Shown here: positions 47,995-56,943 of the stretch, piece after piece
Layout of the letters: each line of letters starts with the position of its first letter
Position numbering within the stretch: position 1 is the stretch's first letter
Source: Psychrobacter sp. NG25
GTDB lineage: Bacteria > Pseudomonadota > Gammaproteobacteria > Pseudomonadales > Moraxellaceae
Assembly: GCF_015234355.1 (NCBI RefSeq)
Contig: NZ_JADGMV010000002.1
Span: 310,001-374,000 of the forward strand
Direction: 5' to 3'
Length of the DNA stretch: 64,000 bases
Translations under genes and position numbers: made by a program
The notes under the pieces: generated by a model
The model's input: the letters and a program-made list of their open reading frames with translations, nothing else
The model's database searches: none
What the model was told of the DNA's origin: nothing

Positions 47995-48783
47995 TTAAAA
48001 CACACGTCCCGTCCTCAGTGCAAACGCCCAATCCTCTCGACCATTCTTTGAAGCCAATTGAGCAGCAGCCTCATAATCATAAGGCATCTTAATATGCTCT
48101 GCTTGCCAGCGTTTCCCCTGCTCGGTATCAACACATCTAATAATTGCATAACTTGCATGAGGAGAATACGTCTGCATTCTATGGGCATTAGGTAAGTCAT
48201 CTTCATAGGCGGGATAACCAACGCTACCAGTATTGATAACTATTTGATCGGTCGATAGCTTTACCGTACGGGGAATATGGGTGTGACCACATATGATCAC
48301 GGCACTATCAATACCATTGAGCAATGCCAAAATATCTGCATCGCTACGTACTCTCGGTTGACCTGTTTCTATATTTTCTAACAGATATACCATGTCATCC
48401 ATCGGCGACCCATGACACAGATAAACGTCTTTGCTTAAATGGCAATCAAAAGGTAAGTTTTGCATCCACTCAATAGCCGACTTAGGCAAATTTTTAATAA
48501 TAAAATCTAGCGTTGAATTACTCTCAATATCTGCCGCTATCGCCTCATATATCTGTCTATCTTGATTACCACAAATAGTAATAATATCGTCTCGATATGT
48601 CATCAACAGATCATAAGTTGCTTTCGGCGCGATGGGGCCATACAAAATATCACCAAGATTGACGATTTGTTCTACATCACGACGTTTTATATCTGCAAGA
48701 ACTGCTTCTAGAGCAAAGACATTGCTATGAATGTCAGAAATTGCAGCGATGGTACTTATCTGCTGATCATCAAGGTTCATCAT
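47995..48783 (-). CDS. Metallophosphoesterase family protein
   Basis: The 262-residue protein has the full calcineurin-like motif set: AAISDIHSN (about 13-21), NLGDILYGP (about 41-49), GNQDR (a GNHD variant with Gln in place of His), VYLCHGSP (about 120-127), and ICGHTHIPR with INTGSVGYP. It most resembles the YfcE/YmdB-like and diadenosine-polyphosphatase-like phosphodiesterases. The Asn-Gln-Asp form is common in this subgroup, so the enzyme should be active, but the substrate is unknown. The start is supported by a perfect AGGAGG; the second ATG (48780) is equally possible. Single gene upstream of the repeat element, closing before it. Confidence 0.85.
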   Translation of the reverse strand: MMNLDDQQISTIAAISDIHSNVFALEAVLADIKRRDVEQIVNLGDILYGPIAPKATYDLLMTYRDDIITICGNQDRQIYEAIAADIESNSTLDFIIKNLPKSAIEWMQNLPFDCHLSKDVYLCHGSPMDDMVYLLENIETGQPRVRSDADILALLNGIDSAVIICGHTHIPRTVKLSTDQIVINTGSVGYPAYEDDLPNAHRMQTYSPHASYAIIRCVDTEQGKRWQAEHIKMPYDYEAAAQLASKNGREDWAFALRTGRVF

Positions 48784-48858
48784 ATTACTTACCTCCTCTC
48801 ACCAATAAGGTCTTATACAAATACTAAGAAGCAAATATTAAAAACCTCAGAAAGTAAA

Positions 48859-48896
48859 AAACCCGATGTTTAAGCATCACTTAAAACATCGGGTTT
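48859..48896. terminator. Terminator of the SLC13 transporter gene
   Basis: Perfect 12-bp arms AAACCCGATGTT and AACATCGGGTTT, extended by a few bases on the loop side, lie 28 bp beyond the transporter stop codon on the minus strand. A runs at 48856-48860 provide the T run in minus-strand RNA. Confidence 0.85.
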
Positions 48897-48923
48897 AGTT
48901 TCATTACTATATTATTTGCTAAG

Positions 48924-50345
48924 CTATATTAAGAAAAAATATGCCCACAGCCCCACGACAAAGGTGGCGATAATATTAAGAATGATACCAGTACGAATCA
49001 TCTCTGTTTGCTTGATGAGACCCGTACCAAACACGATAGCATTCGGTGGCGTCGCAACTGGTAGCATAAAGGCACATGATGCACCAATACCGATGACCAA
49101 TACTAGCACTTCATGTGGCAAGCCCATCTGCTCTGCAATAGCCGCAAATACTGGCACTAACAATGCAGCAGATGCTGTGTTAGATGCAAACTCGGTTAAG
49201 AAGATAATGAACGCAGATACCGCAATCATCACCACAACCAGTGGTGCAGAAGACAATGCATTAGCGACCGTTTCACCCAGTACTAGAGACGCGCCTGATA
49301 CTTTCAACACGGTCGAAAGCGCAATACCGCCACCGAACAGCATGAGTACACCCCAGTCAGTATTGTCAGAGACTTGCTTCCACGATACCAAACCCAAGCT
49401 CACCACTGCTGCTGCCGCTGATAAAGCAATAATGGCATCTGTATCAGTAACATCTAGTGCTTCACCAATTTGTTTGGAAAATATCCAACTCAACGCGGTA
49501 ACAATGAAGACAATAATCGTCACCACACGTGGTTTATTCCAAGCAATAGGCTCATCTTCCACTATCACGATTTTACGATTTAGATTGGGTTTGAGGTACA
49601 CATACATCGCACCTAATAAGAGTGGCAATAGCACCAACATCATAGGTATGCCGAACTTCATCCAGTCAATAAAGGCGATATCCAGTGCCTTTGCTGCGAT
49701 AGCATTAGGTGGCGAACCAACGATAGTACCTAAACCACCTAGACTTGCCGAATAAGCAATACCTAATAGTACAAATACAAACGTACCGCGATCTTTCTCA
49801 CGATCGACCTGTGTCAATATACCAAGCGCTAACGGTAGCATCATCGCCGCAGTGGCTGTATTCGATATCCACATTGACAAAAATGCTGTCACGCCAAATA
49901 TCAAAAACACAGCGGTGTTTAGCTTACCACCTGACATTGATAAAATCTTTAATGCGATTTTTTTGTCCAATTGCTGTACATGCAAGGCGGCTGCCAAAGC
50001 AAAACCACCAAAGAACAAATAAATCGTCGGACTAGCAAAGCTCTCTAAACCAATTTTGGCGTCGAAGTCTGGTATGCCAATCAATGCGCCCACGACCACG
50101 ACCAATAGCGCAGTAATGGTAACGTGTACCGCTTCCGTTAACCAAAGCACGCCAATGAAAAACAATAAGGCAAGACCTTTATTGGCATTGATATCGAACG
50201 GCAGCACATTATAAATAATCATAGCGATAATCGCCGCAATAGCGACGACTATCAAACCTTTACCAGTACCCTTTGGAAAGGTATCGGTAAATAAATACTC
50301 ATTACCATCATTAGGTAGATGGCTGTCTAGTTTTTGCTCTGACAT
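48924..50345 (-). CDS. SLC13/DASS-family sodium:anion symporter
   Basis: This 473-residue inner membrane transporter belongs to the divalent anion:Na+ symporters. The two Ser-Asn-Thr hairpin motifs that bind sodium and substrate are clear: ISNTATAAMMLP (about 163-174) and FASNTASAALLVP in the second half, each followed by a PPNA motif (GTIVGSPPNAI and ATPPNAIVFG). About eleven hydrophobic helices and two hairpins are seen. Likely substrates are C4-dicarboxylates or other dicarboxylates, less likely sulfate; it cannot be decided here. The start follows AAGGACG with eight bases spacing. Single-gene unit. Confidence 0.9.
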   Translation of the reverse strand: MSEQKLDSHLPNDGNEYLFTDTFPKGTGKGLIVVAIAAIIAMIIYNVLPFDINANKGLALLFFIGVLWLTEAVHVTITALLVVVVGALIGIPDFDAKIGLESFASPTIYLFFGGFALAAALHVQQLDKKIALKILSMSGGKLNTAVFLIFGVTAFLSMWISNTATAAMMLPLALGILTQVDREKDRGTFVFVLLGIAYSASLGGLGTIVGSPPNAIAAKALDIAFIDWMKFGIPMMLVLLPLLLGAMYVYLKPNLNRKIVIVEDEPIAWNKPRVVTIIVFIVTALSWIFSKQIGEALDVTDTDAIIALSAAAAVVSLGLVSWKQVSDNTDWGVLMLFGGGIALSTVLKVSGASLVLGETVANALSSAPLVVVMIAVSAFIIFLTEFASNTASAALLVPVFAAIAEQMGLPHEVLVLVIGIGASCAFMLPVATPPNAIVFGTGLIKQTEMIRTGIILNIIATFVVGLWAYFFLI

Positions 50346-50791
50346 AAAACGTCCTTATTTCCTCAAAGACAGTGTGAATACACCCTCTGTATAAACGGCA
50401 TAATAGTATTGACTTTGTCATTAACCCAGAAAATACGTGGCTATCATAGCAGATATATGACAGAAAAATTAATTGACAAATCACTTAATAAATTTACTCC
50501 AGAACATCCTTTTAACCATCTTTAATGCTGACATATTTATTCCCAATAAGTTCCATCTTAATTTTGGTGTCATTATGCCTTTTATCCATGCACTAGAAAT
50601 AGATATACACTATTCAAAGCCTATATGATATCTGGTTACATATATTCACTAAACAAGTGTACACTGTATATATACAAGAGTATAGCTGTCTCTCATACTG
50701 ACTGTTAAGCCAAATAATAATAGACATGGTTAAAGTCTATTTCTATTAGAGATTTATACTGGAAATACATAAAAATAAATAGGAGTACTTT
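50346..50791. promoter_or_regulatory. Intergenic region with adjacent perfect palindromes
   Basis: This 446-bp gap separates the divergent SLC13 gene and the 54-residue protein gene. Two perfect palindromes sit next to each other, AGTGTACACT (50656-50665) and TGTATATATACA (50665-50676), about 120 bp before the small gene. They could be an operator or merely A+T-rich chance. No standard promoter pair was found. Confidence 0.4.
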
Positions 50792-50956
50792 ATGACAGAC
50801 GCAAATAAAACTGATTCAACCACGAAAATGGCACCAAAAGACATCAATCAAGACGGTCTAGCCAAAAAAGACCAGCAACGTACCGATGACTCTGCATTAG
50901 ATATGATGCAAGGTATGCATGAACATGAAAACCACAGCGAAGAAGACGATAAATAA
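50792..50956 (+). CDS. Small acidic protein of unknown function (54 residues)
   Basis: A 54-residue frame with a good ribosome binding site (AGGAG at 50781-50785, six bases before ATG) and its own terminator. The product is very hydrophilic: MTDANKTDSTTKMAP, then KDINQDGLAKKDQQR, and a C-terminal part with three closely spaced Met and a His/Glu-rich tail MHEHENHSEEDDK that could bind metal. No membrane or signal segment. The translation signals and terminator support a real gene; the function is unknown. Confidence 0.7.
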   Translation: MTDANKTDSTTKMAPKDINQDGLAKKDQQRTDDSALDMMQGMHEHENHSEEDDK

Positions 50957-50988
50957 ATTACCGTTTTATGTTTAACGCAAAAAAGAAT

Positions 50989-51020
50989 AGGCGCTTATCA
51001 TTATGATGAGTGCCTTTTTT
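50989..51020 (+). terminator. Terminator of the 54-residue protein gene
   Basis: The 12-base arms AGGCGCTTATCA and TGATGAGTGCCT pair in plus-strand RNA with two G-U pairs, loop TTA, followed by TTTTTT. It overlaps the 3' end of the convergent DUF1275 gene. Confidence 0.8.
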
Positions 51021-51696
51021 GTCTTGGTTCTCTCTTTTCTGGCAAATGATCTGATGCATAGTTATATATAAATGCCGCCGTCAATACGATGGTGATGGGC
51101 ACCAATAACGCACCATAGCCTACTTTGGCATACAAAAATGCCCCGACAACACTACCACCGCAAAAGCAGTACCAAATAATAGCCTGAAAACCCAGTGTCG
51201 GCTTGCTGATTGAGCGACCTGCTAACCAATTACCCATCGCTGCGCCCATGTCTGACGTCAAGCCTGTGAGATGAGTCGTACGAATGACGGCACCACTATA
51301 AGTAGCGACCATTGCATTCTGCAATCCACACGCCATCGCAGCGGCTAGCTGCCCTAAATAATCATGCTGCTGGTACAACCAATAGCTAATCAGCAGTAAT
51401 GATGCCTCGAGATATAACGCACGGCCATAACGTTTGCCTAGCTTTAAAGGCGCTTGTCCAATCACGAAACCACTCAAGACCGCACCTGCTAAAAAAGACA
51501 GCAGCAGCGCACCAATATACAAAATACTGTGTACATCTAAATAAGCAATCGCTGATGCAAACAAGCTTACATTACCAGTGACATGCGAAACTGATAAATT
51601 AGCAAAGCCCATCAATGCAGCAGTATTGACACAGCCCGCACTAAATGCAAGCACTGCACCACCCCACAATATCCACTTTGGTAGTTTAGTTATCAT
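51001..51696 (-). CDS. DUF1275 (YoaK) family membrane protein
   Basis: The 231-residue inner membrane protein belongs to the YoaK/DUF1275 family. Six hydrophobic segments are seen. The family's first-helix region AFSAGCVNTAALMGF and the conserved SHVTGNVSLFA follow each other near the N-terminus, and GLQNAMVATYSGAVIRTTHLTG is the second family block. Substrate and function are not known. The last codons lie within the terminator of the convergent small gene. The C-terminus is basic (EKREPRQKR). Confidence 0.88.
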   Translation of the reverse strand: MITKLPKWILWGGAVLAFSAGCVNTAALMGFANLSVSHVTGNVSLFASAIAYLDVHSILYIGALLLSFLAGAVLSGFVIGQAPLKLGKRYGRALYLEASLLLISYWLYQQHDYLGQLAAAMACGLQNAMVATYSGAVIRTTHLTGLTSDMGAAMGNWLAGRSISKPTLGFQAIIWYCFCGGSVVGAFLYAKVGYGALLVPITIVLTAAFIYNYASDHLPEKREPRQKRHSS

Positions 51697-51745
51697 ATCT
51701 ACTGCCTGAAGGCTAACTTAAAAATGGTCTCTAGTATAACCAAAA

Positions 51746-51767
51746 AAGGCAGCCAATTGGCTGCCTT
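51746..51767 (-). terminator. Terminator of fabI
   Basis: A perfect palindrome AAGGCAGCC-AATT-GGCTGCCTT flanked by A on the left, giving a T run in minus-strand RNA. It lies between fabI and the DUF1275 gene on the same strand and should end fabI transcripts. Confidence 0.85.
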
Positions 51768-51840
51768 CCTTATTTCTTAAACGCTATTTTTTAAACAATG
51801 CTATTAATTACCTAAGAATACTCTTAATTATCTAAAACAG

Positions 51841-52647
51841 TTACTTTGGTTCGTCCAGCATCATTAACTGCTCGCTAATGGCAACGGTATTAAAACCAGC
51901 ATCAACAAACATAATCTCACCAGTAATACCGGATGCCCACGGTGATAGTAAGAACAATGCAGCATTCCCTACTTCTGTCTGCGTAATATTACGCTGTAGT
52001 GGTGCTATTTTTTCACTAATATCAAGCATTTTACGGAATGATTTGATACCACTAGCAGCAAGCGTACGGATAGGGCCTGCTGAAATCGCATTGACACGAA
52101 TACCTTCACCGCCCATAGAGGTCGCAAGATAGCGAACACTGGCTTCAAGACTGGCTTTTGCCATGCCCATTACATTGTAGTTCGGTAAAACTGAAATGCT
52201 ACCTTCATAAGTCAACGTCAGCATAGAGCCATGACGCATGGCTAATAATGCACGAGCTTCTTTCGCCAACGCAACAAAGCTATAGCTTGAGATGTCATGC
52301 GCAATATGACTACCTTCACGAGTGGTCGCGTTGACAAAGTCACCATCTAGCTGATCCATTGGGGCAAAGCCAATTGCATGTACCACACCGTCAATACCAT
52401 CACCCCAATGAGCACTCACTTGCTCAAAGCAAGCAGCAATAGACTCGTCAGATGCTACGTCACACTCTAGTACCAAATCTGCTTCGAATTTTTCTGCGGC
52501 CATATCCACACGTTTTTTGATCTTATCGTTTGGATACGTCAAAATCAGTGAGGCACCCTCACGGTGTAACGCTTCTGCGATTGCCCAAGCGATAGAGAGC
52601 TTGCTTGCGATGCCCGTTACGACAAATCTTTGTCCTTGAAGTAGCAT
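51841..52647 (-). CDS. fabI: Enoyl-ACP reductase [NADH] FabI
   Basis: The 268-residue short-chain dehydrogenase-like enzyme carries out the last step of each fatty acid elongation cycle. It starts [20 protein letters not shown], with the family's NADH site [11 protein letters not shown]. The catalytic pair is Tyr157 and Lys164 (YNVMGMAK), with Tyr147 in LTYEGS as the other conserved tyrosine. Gly93 in HAIGF and Met160 match positions known to affect triclosan binding in E. coli and carry the sensitive residues. The start at 52647 follows AAAGGAAAT; an open frame further upstream (to 52740) has no family match. Single-gene unit with its own terminator. Confidence 0.96.
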   Translation of the reverse strand: MLLQGQRFVVTGIASKLSIAWAIAEALHREGASLILTYPNDKIKKRVDMAAEKFEADLVLECDVASDESIAACFEQVSAHWGDGIDGVVHAIGFAPMDQLDGDFVNATTREGSHIAHDISSYSFVALAKEARALLAMRHGSMLTLTYEGSISVLPNYNVMGMAKASLEASVRYLATSMGGEGIRVNAISAGPIRTLAASGIKSFRKMLDISEKIAPLQRNITQTEVGNAALFLLSPWASGITGEIMFVDAGFNTVAISEQLMMLDEPK

Positions 52648-52974
52648 AGTATTTCCTTTTGAATCGATCAAATTTATTGATATTAAAAAATTATTTAGAG
52701 TTGTTATATATGACAGATAGCCAGTGATAATTAAACACAAATGATAGGTGAACTATTATACACGAATTAATTTAAGTAAACAGTCGTAAACTAGATTTGC
52801 CTACAATGGCGTCTAATATTGATTAAACATTGAACTACGAACCACAGCAGTATGAAGTTAAGCAGATTTCAAGTATAATCACAGCCCTTCCCAGCTTGCA
52901 CAATTTTTATAAAAATCCTTTATAACCGTTATTTATAACCAAGGATTTAGCGTTAAGCTACACCCACATTTTGG

Positions 52975-53586
52975 ATGGCTGCCAAACTTATGAGTAACAC
53001 CCCAACAATAACATTAGATTACCTAGAAAGCGCTGAGTCATATCGTCAATTAATTGGCTCAACTGGCGAAGACTTACAGCGCCCTGGTCTTGAAGAAACG
53101 CCCATGCGTGCGGCAAAGGCTTTTGCCCATTTAACCCAAGGTTATCATCAAAACTTAGATGAGGTCGTCAATGATGCGCTGTTCCCATCGAGCAATCGTG
53201 AGCTAGTTTTGGTACAAAATATTGAATTCTACTCATTATGCGAACATCATATGTTGCCGTTTCATGGTATCGCACATGTCGGCTATTTACCTAACGGACA
53301 AGTCTTGGGCTTATCAAAATTTGCCCGTATCGTTGATATGTTTGCCCGTCGTTTGCAAGTTCAAGAGAACCTAAGCGAACAAATAGCACAAACTATTATG
53401 GAAGTCACTGGTTGCCGCGGCGTCGCTGTCGTGATGGATGCCGCACATATGTGTATGATGATGCGTGGTGTAGGTAAACAGCATTCCACTACACGTACGA
53501 TGTCGATGTTAGGCGAGTTTGTCCATGATAATCAAGCTCGTACGGAATTTTTGAGCGCGATACCTAAGCGTCAACCTGCTTTTTAA
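52975..53586 (+). CDS. folE: GTP cyclohydrolase I
   Basis: The 203-residue enzyme makes dihydroneopterin triphosphate from GTP, the first step of folate synthesis. The zinc and catalytic motifs [10 protein letters not shown] (about 88-97) and CMMMRGVGK (about 160-168) are intact, as are [16 protein letters not shown] and [20 protein letters not shown]. The length agrees with FolE of E. coli (222). Two ATG codons (52975 and 52990) are possible; neither has a strong ribosome binding site. It diverges from fabI. A very strong terminator is shared with the convergent msrAB gene. Confidence 0.95.
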   Translation: MAAKLMSNTPTITLDYLESAESYRQLIGSTGEDLQRPGLEETPMRAAKAFAHLTQGYHQNLDEVVNDALFPSSNRELVLVQNIEFYSLCEHHMLPFHGIAHVGYLPNGQVLGLSKFARIVDMFARRLQVQENLSEQIAQTIMEVTGCRGVAVVMDAAHMCMMMRGVGKQHSTTRTMSMLGEFVHDNQARTEFLSAIPKRQPAF

Positions 53587-53647
53587 TTATTAAAATAAGT
53601 AGTCATTAAAGATATAATCATTAAATATAGAGTCATTAAATATTCAA

Positions 53648-53685
53648 AAATAAGAAAAGGACGCATAAGCGTCCTTTTCTTATTT
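53648..53685. terminator. Bidirectional terminator between folE and msrAB
   Basis: A perfect 17-bp stem AAATAAGAAAAGGACGC with its inverse around loop ATAA; T runs on both strands. Just upstream (53597-53640) the motif GTCATTAAA occurs in slightly varied form three times, a small degenerate tandem repeat. Confidence 0.92.
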
Positions 53686-53700
53686 TTATTCTGTCAAAAG

Positions 53701-54924
53701 TTAAGAAGCGATTGGTTTTACGTCATCAATCCAATCACCGTAACCTTCTTTTTCCATATCCGCTAATGGTACAAAACGCAGTGCTGCTGAGTTCATACAG
53801 TAGCGCTTGCCTGTCGGAGCAGGACCATCATCAAACACATGGCCGACATGAGAGTCAGCATAACGACTACGTATCTCCGTACGAACAGAGAATATACCGC
53901 GATCTTCTTTTTCAACGACCATATCTGTACTTAATGGACGAGTAAAGCTTGGCCAGCCTGTTCCAGACTTGTATTTATCACGAGAAGAGTACAGCGGCTC
54001 ACCGGATACGACATCGACATATAAACCAGGCGCTTTATTATCCCAGTATTCATTATCAAAAGCGCGCTCAGTGCCCTCTTCTTGAGTCACTTTATACTGA
54101 ATATCACTGAGTGATTTCTTTAATTCACTCTTGGCAGGCTTTACAAAGGTCTTTGAATTAAAACCAGTAGTAGCCACGGCGGTACTTGAAGGTGTGGTTG
54201 ATGTATTTACTTTTACACTACCGGCCGCTGGTTTGAACTGACTAAAGTCCAACTCATAGTTTTTACCATATACGCTCTCGATAAACTGGTAGCGACCAGA
54301 GTTGAAGGTATACGCTTTATAACGAAGTGGGTTCTTTTTATAGTAATCCTGATGATACTCTTCTGCCGGGTAGAAGGTGCTGGCAGGAACGACTTCTATC
54401 ACCACTGGCTTGTCATAGACCCCAGAGTCTTGCAGCGCTTTTTTCGCCGCTTCTGCCGTTTGCTTTTCTTGTTGGTTATTATAGAAAATAGCAGGTCGAT
54501 ACTGGGTTCCACGATCTACATACTGGCCGTCAGCATCGGTTGGATCAGCGATACGCCATAATGCTTGTACTATGCCATTATACGTTATTTTCGTCGGATC
54601 ATAATATACTTGTGCCGCTTCCGTATGACCGGTACCACCTGCCGATACCTGTTTATAAGTTGGATTCTGAGTCTCACCACCTGTATAACCTGATACCACT
54701 TCCACAACACCAGGTATCTTCTCATAACCCGCTTCTACACACCAAAAACAGCCGCCAGCGACTGTCGCCACAGCCAAATTAGGATCTGTAGGCGCATAAG
54801 GGTTATTACCAGTGGTTGGTGGCGTGGTCTTCGCAGTATTTTCAGTGGCAGCACAGCCGACAAAGAAAGTACTGCTCGCCGCAACAACCATAGCAGCGAC
54901 CTTTGTGTTTAGTTTGAGGTTCAT
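53701..54924 (-). CDS. msrAB: Bifunctional methionine sulfoxide reductase MsrAB lipoprotein
   Basis: The 407-residue fusion repairs oxidised methionine in exported proteins. A signal peptide ends in the lipobox FFVGC, with Cys24 lipidated. MsrA follows (about 50-220) with the active site GCFWC (Cys59 catalytic) and [10 protein letters not shown] Thr/Ser-rich linker leads to MsrB (about 265-400), with GTGWPSF and [11 protein letters not shown] (catalytic Cys376). The MsrB part lacks the zinc CxxC pairs and reads [13 protein letters not shown] there, like the Neisseria PilB-type domain. Only four cysteines exist in total (24, 59, 62, 376), so MsrB has no usual resolving cysteine. The N-terminal thioredoxin-like domain of PilB is absent; a separate periplasmic reductant is required. 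AGGA precedes the start. Confidence 0.93.
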   Translation of the reverse strand: MNLKLNTKVAAMVVAASSTFFVGCAATENTAKTTPPTTGNNPYAPTDPNLAVATVAGGCFWCVEAGYEKIPGVVEVVSGYTGGETQNPTYKQVSAGGTGHTEAAQVYYDPTKITYNGIVQALWRIADPTDADGQYVDRGTQYRPAIFYNNQQEKQTAEAAKKALQDSGVYDKPVVIEVVPASTFYPAEEYHQDYYKKNPLRYKAYTFNSGRYQFIESVYGKNYELDFSQFKPAAGSVKVNTSTTPSSTAVATTGFNSKTFVKPAKSELKKSLSDIQYKVTQEEGTERAFDNEYWDNKAPGLYVDVVSGEPLYSSRDKYKSGTGWPSFTRPLSTDMVVEKEDRGIFSVRTEIRSRYADSHVGHVFDDGPAPTGKRYCMNSAALRFVPLADMEKEGYGDWIDDVKPIAS

Positions 54925-55157
54925 TAGAATATCCTAAAAATAATGTTATGGAGTGAGGCTACACAGTTATCATAACCCTTGTGTGTCACTGGAATACACC
55001 TAGTTTGTTATAAAAATTTAACGTAGATTAAAAACTCTGTACTTAAACTGAACAATCATCGTCTAATGTTTTTGGTTTAAGCTATTTTTTAGGTTTTTAC
55101 TTTTCGAATAGCCGTTTTTTGAGTATTTACAAGCTAAACCCATACAGCGTAATATGA

Positions 55158-55196
55158 AAAAAGAGCATGCTACACTGGTGGTAGCATGCTCTTTTT
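55158..55196 (-). terminator. Terminator of the iron alcohol dehydrogenase gene
   Basis: A perfect 16-bp stem AAAAAGAGCATGCTAC with its inverse, loop ACTGGTG, with A and T runs on both sides. The gap 54925-55157 holds the start region of msrAB and nothing else that I can call. Confidence 0.9.
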
Positions 55197-55214
55197 ATAC
55201 CGCATTTATATATC

Positions 55215-56534
55215 TTAGGCTACCTTAATACTTTCTCTTTTATCATTCATACAGCGATCACTTGCCTGCTTGATCTTTGTTAAGATATCTTTTATTTCAG
55301 ATGCTGTGAGGTAAAGTGGTACTGCATAGGTATCACTGACTTCTTTTGCAGCGGCTTTAGCAATATTATCAAAATCACTGGTTTGTAAGCCATTAACAGT
55401 GGGTTCTATATTTAAGTCTGCAATCAGCTCACGTACTTGAGCGATTAGATGATCGGTTATCGTACTGTCAATACTGTCACTTCCAGCTGCTTGATCTGTG
55501 TTTACTATGCCTGTTTTTCTAGCCAATGCCGCCAGTCTTTTTTGGCTTGCTTGACGGTTCACATCCAAAACGTAAGGCAACACAATAGCATTTGCACGAC
55601 CATGAGGAATACGATAATGCGCCCCTAATTGATGAGCAATCGCATGCACATAGCCGAGGCCCGCTTTATTAAAGGCAATACCACCATAGTGAGCCGCTAC
55701 ACCCATCGCTTCTCTTGCTTTCAGGTCGCCACCATCTTTATAGACTATCGGTAAGTAATGCATAACAGACTTGACCGCAGAGGCTGCATAATAGTCGGTC
55801 TCTACGCTAGCGTTCACACTCATCCATGCCTCTAACGCATGTGTCAATACATCGATACCTGTATCAGCGGTAATATGGGCTGGCATGCCTTTCATAATAA
55901 CTGGATCAATCGCGGCTGCTAATGGCACCATCCTAGGATCAATGGAGAGTGCTTTTTGATGCGTCTTGTCATCAGACACTACTGCGCCAAGCGTGGCTTC
56001 TGAGCCAGTGCCTGCCGTCGTCGGCACGCAGTACAAAGGAATGGCGGGTTTTCTTGCTTTGAGAATACCAATGAGCTGCTTAGGTTTGCAGCCATTACCC
56101 TGCGACATCGCCATCATTTTGGCAGCATCAATGACCGAACCGCCACCGATGGCGATGATTGCATCACACTTTGCTGCAATAGACTGGCTTAGACCTTCTT
56201 CGATTACCGTAAAAGTAGGATCTGGCGTAATACCATCGTAGACATGATAGCTGATATTTTTTGCCTCTAAATATTCAGTGACTTTCGCAGGTATACCAAG
56301 CTTATTTAGCACTGCATCAGTGACAATAAATACGTTAGTGCTTCCTTCATTGATGAGCATATCACACAGCTCATGACAAGCAGACTCACCGACGAACAGC
56401 ATTGGTCTTCTGATAGGAATGACATAAGAGACAGCTTTAAGCACTTTGGCGCGAGTCTTAGCAACAGCGACATACCCTGCATGTTGCAATCTGTTACTGC
56501 TTACTAATTTAGAAATACTATTTTGCTTCTTCAT
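55215..56534 (-). CDS. Iron-containing alcohol dehydrogenase
   Basis: The 439-residue enzyme belongs to the group III metal alcohol dehydrogenases. Seen are the NAD-binding IAIGGGSVIDAAKMMA (about 127-142), PTTAGTGSEAT, and the metal ligands in TADTGIDVLTHALEAW (Asp and His), GYVHAIAHQLG (His) and IPHGRANAIVLP (His). An N-terminal extension of about 40 residues precedes the standard domain start. Substrates in this group range from butanol and 1,3-propanediol to lactaldehyde; the one used here is not evident. The start has AAAAGGA 11 bases upstream. Single-gene unit; its upstream region contains the composite repeat 56623-56811. Confidence 0.9.
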   Translation of the reverse strand: MKKQNSISKLVSSNRLQHAGYVAVAKTRAKVLKAVSYVIPIRRPMLFVGESACHELCDMLINEGSTNVFIVTDAVLNKLGIPAKVTEYLEAKNISYHVYDGITPDPTFTVIEEGLSQSIAAKCDAIIAIGGGSVIDAAKMMAMSQGNGCKPKQLIGILKARKPAIPLYCVPTTAGTGSEATLGAVVSDDKTHQKALSIDPRMVPLAAAIDPVIMKGMPAHITADTGIDVLTHALEAWMSVNASVETDYYAASAVKSVMHYLPIVYKDGGDLKAREAMGVAAHYGGIAFNKAGLGYVHAIAHQLGAHYRIPHGRANAIVLPYVLDVNRQASQKRLAALARKTGIVNTDQAAGSDSIDSTITDHLIAQVRELIADLNIEPTVNGLQTSDFDNIAKAAAKEVSDTYAVPLYLTASEIKDILTKIKQASDRCMNDKRESIKVA

Positions 56535-56622
56535 GGGTAAACAGTCCTTTTAATAATACCAAAATAGCAATAACAACCATTTTAATCAGCGACTAAAAGC
56601 CATTAGCAAAGTAACAGCTCAT

Positions 56623-56811
56623 CTATAGTTGATTCAGTTTAAAAGAGATACAAGGCAACCGAATGTAGATGTATATGTAATACTTCAAGCGAGGTTAACG
56701 CTGTCACTCTTTTATAGAGGATTGGATACGGTGTCAGTCTCGCTTAGTCTACGACTTGTAGTACTTTAACTCGGCTTCCTTGTATCCAAATTATATTGAA
56801 CTAACTATAGT
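56623..56811. repeat. Composite repeat: subfamily B copy 2 joined to inverted subfamily A copy 2
   Basis: From 56623 the plus strand reads CTATAGTTGATTCAGTTTAA and follows subfamily B (partner at 47839-47949) up to about 56725. From about 56711 it becomes subfamily A in reverse orientation (partner at 612-718), ending CTAACTATAG at 56801-56810. The two share a join around TTTATAGAGGATT. In the copy at 612-718 the corresponding end reads AATTTATAGAGGATTGACTATA in part, so the join looks as if both elements meet at their right ends. The region lies between the alcohol dehydrogenase start and the end of yejF. No gene is seen in 56535-56943. Confidence 0.78.
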
Positions 56812-56943
56812 GTCAAAGTGAGCCTTAATATTTACGCTGAAAAATCACTTTCTAACCGTAGTTTATCACTGCCATCTATATGATATCGCTATTAATATGA
56901 ACTGCTACAGTCAACTTCATTTAGGTAAGCTATGGGGTCACAC

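Noticed and set aside
48916-49755. Open frame of 279 codons on the plus strand, antisense to the SLC13 transporter gene
   Set aside because: It lies wholly within a clear transporter gene, its composition (Ile/Thr/Ala/Ser-rich) is that of a shadow frame, and it has no family match.
53593-53640. Three imperfect copies of GTCATTAAA after folE
   Set aside because: Short, A+T-rich and degenerate; noted with the terminator but not convincing as a functional element.
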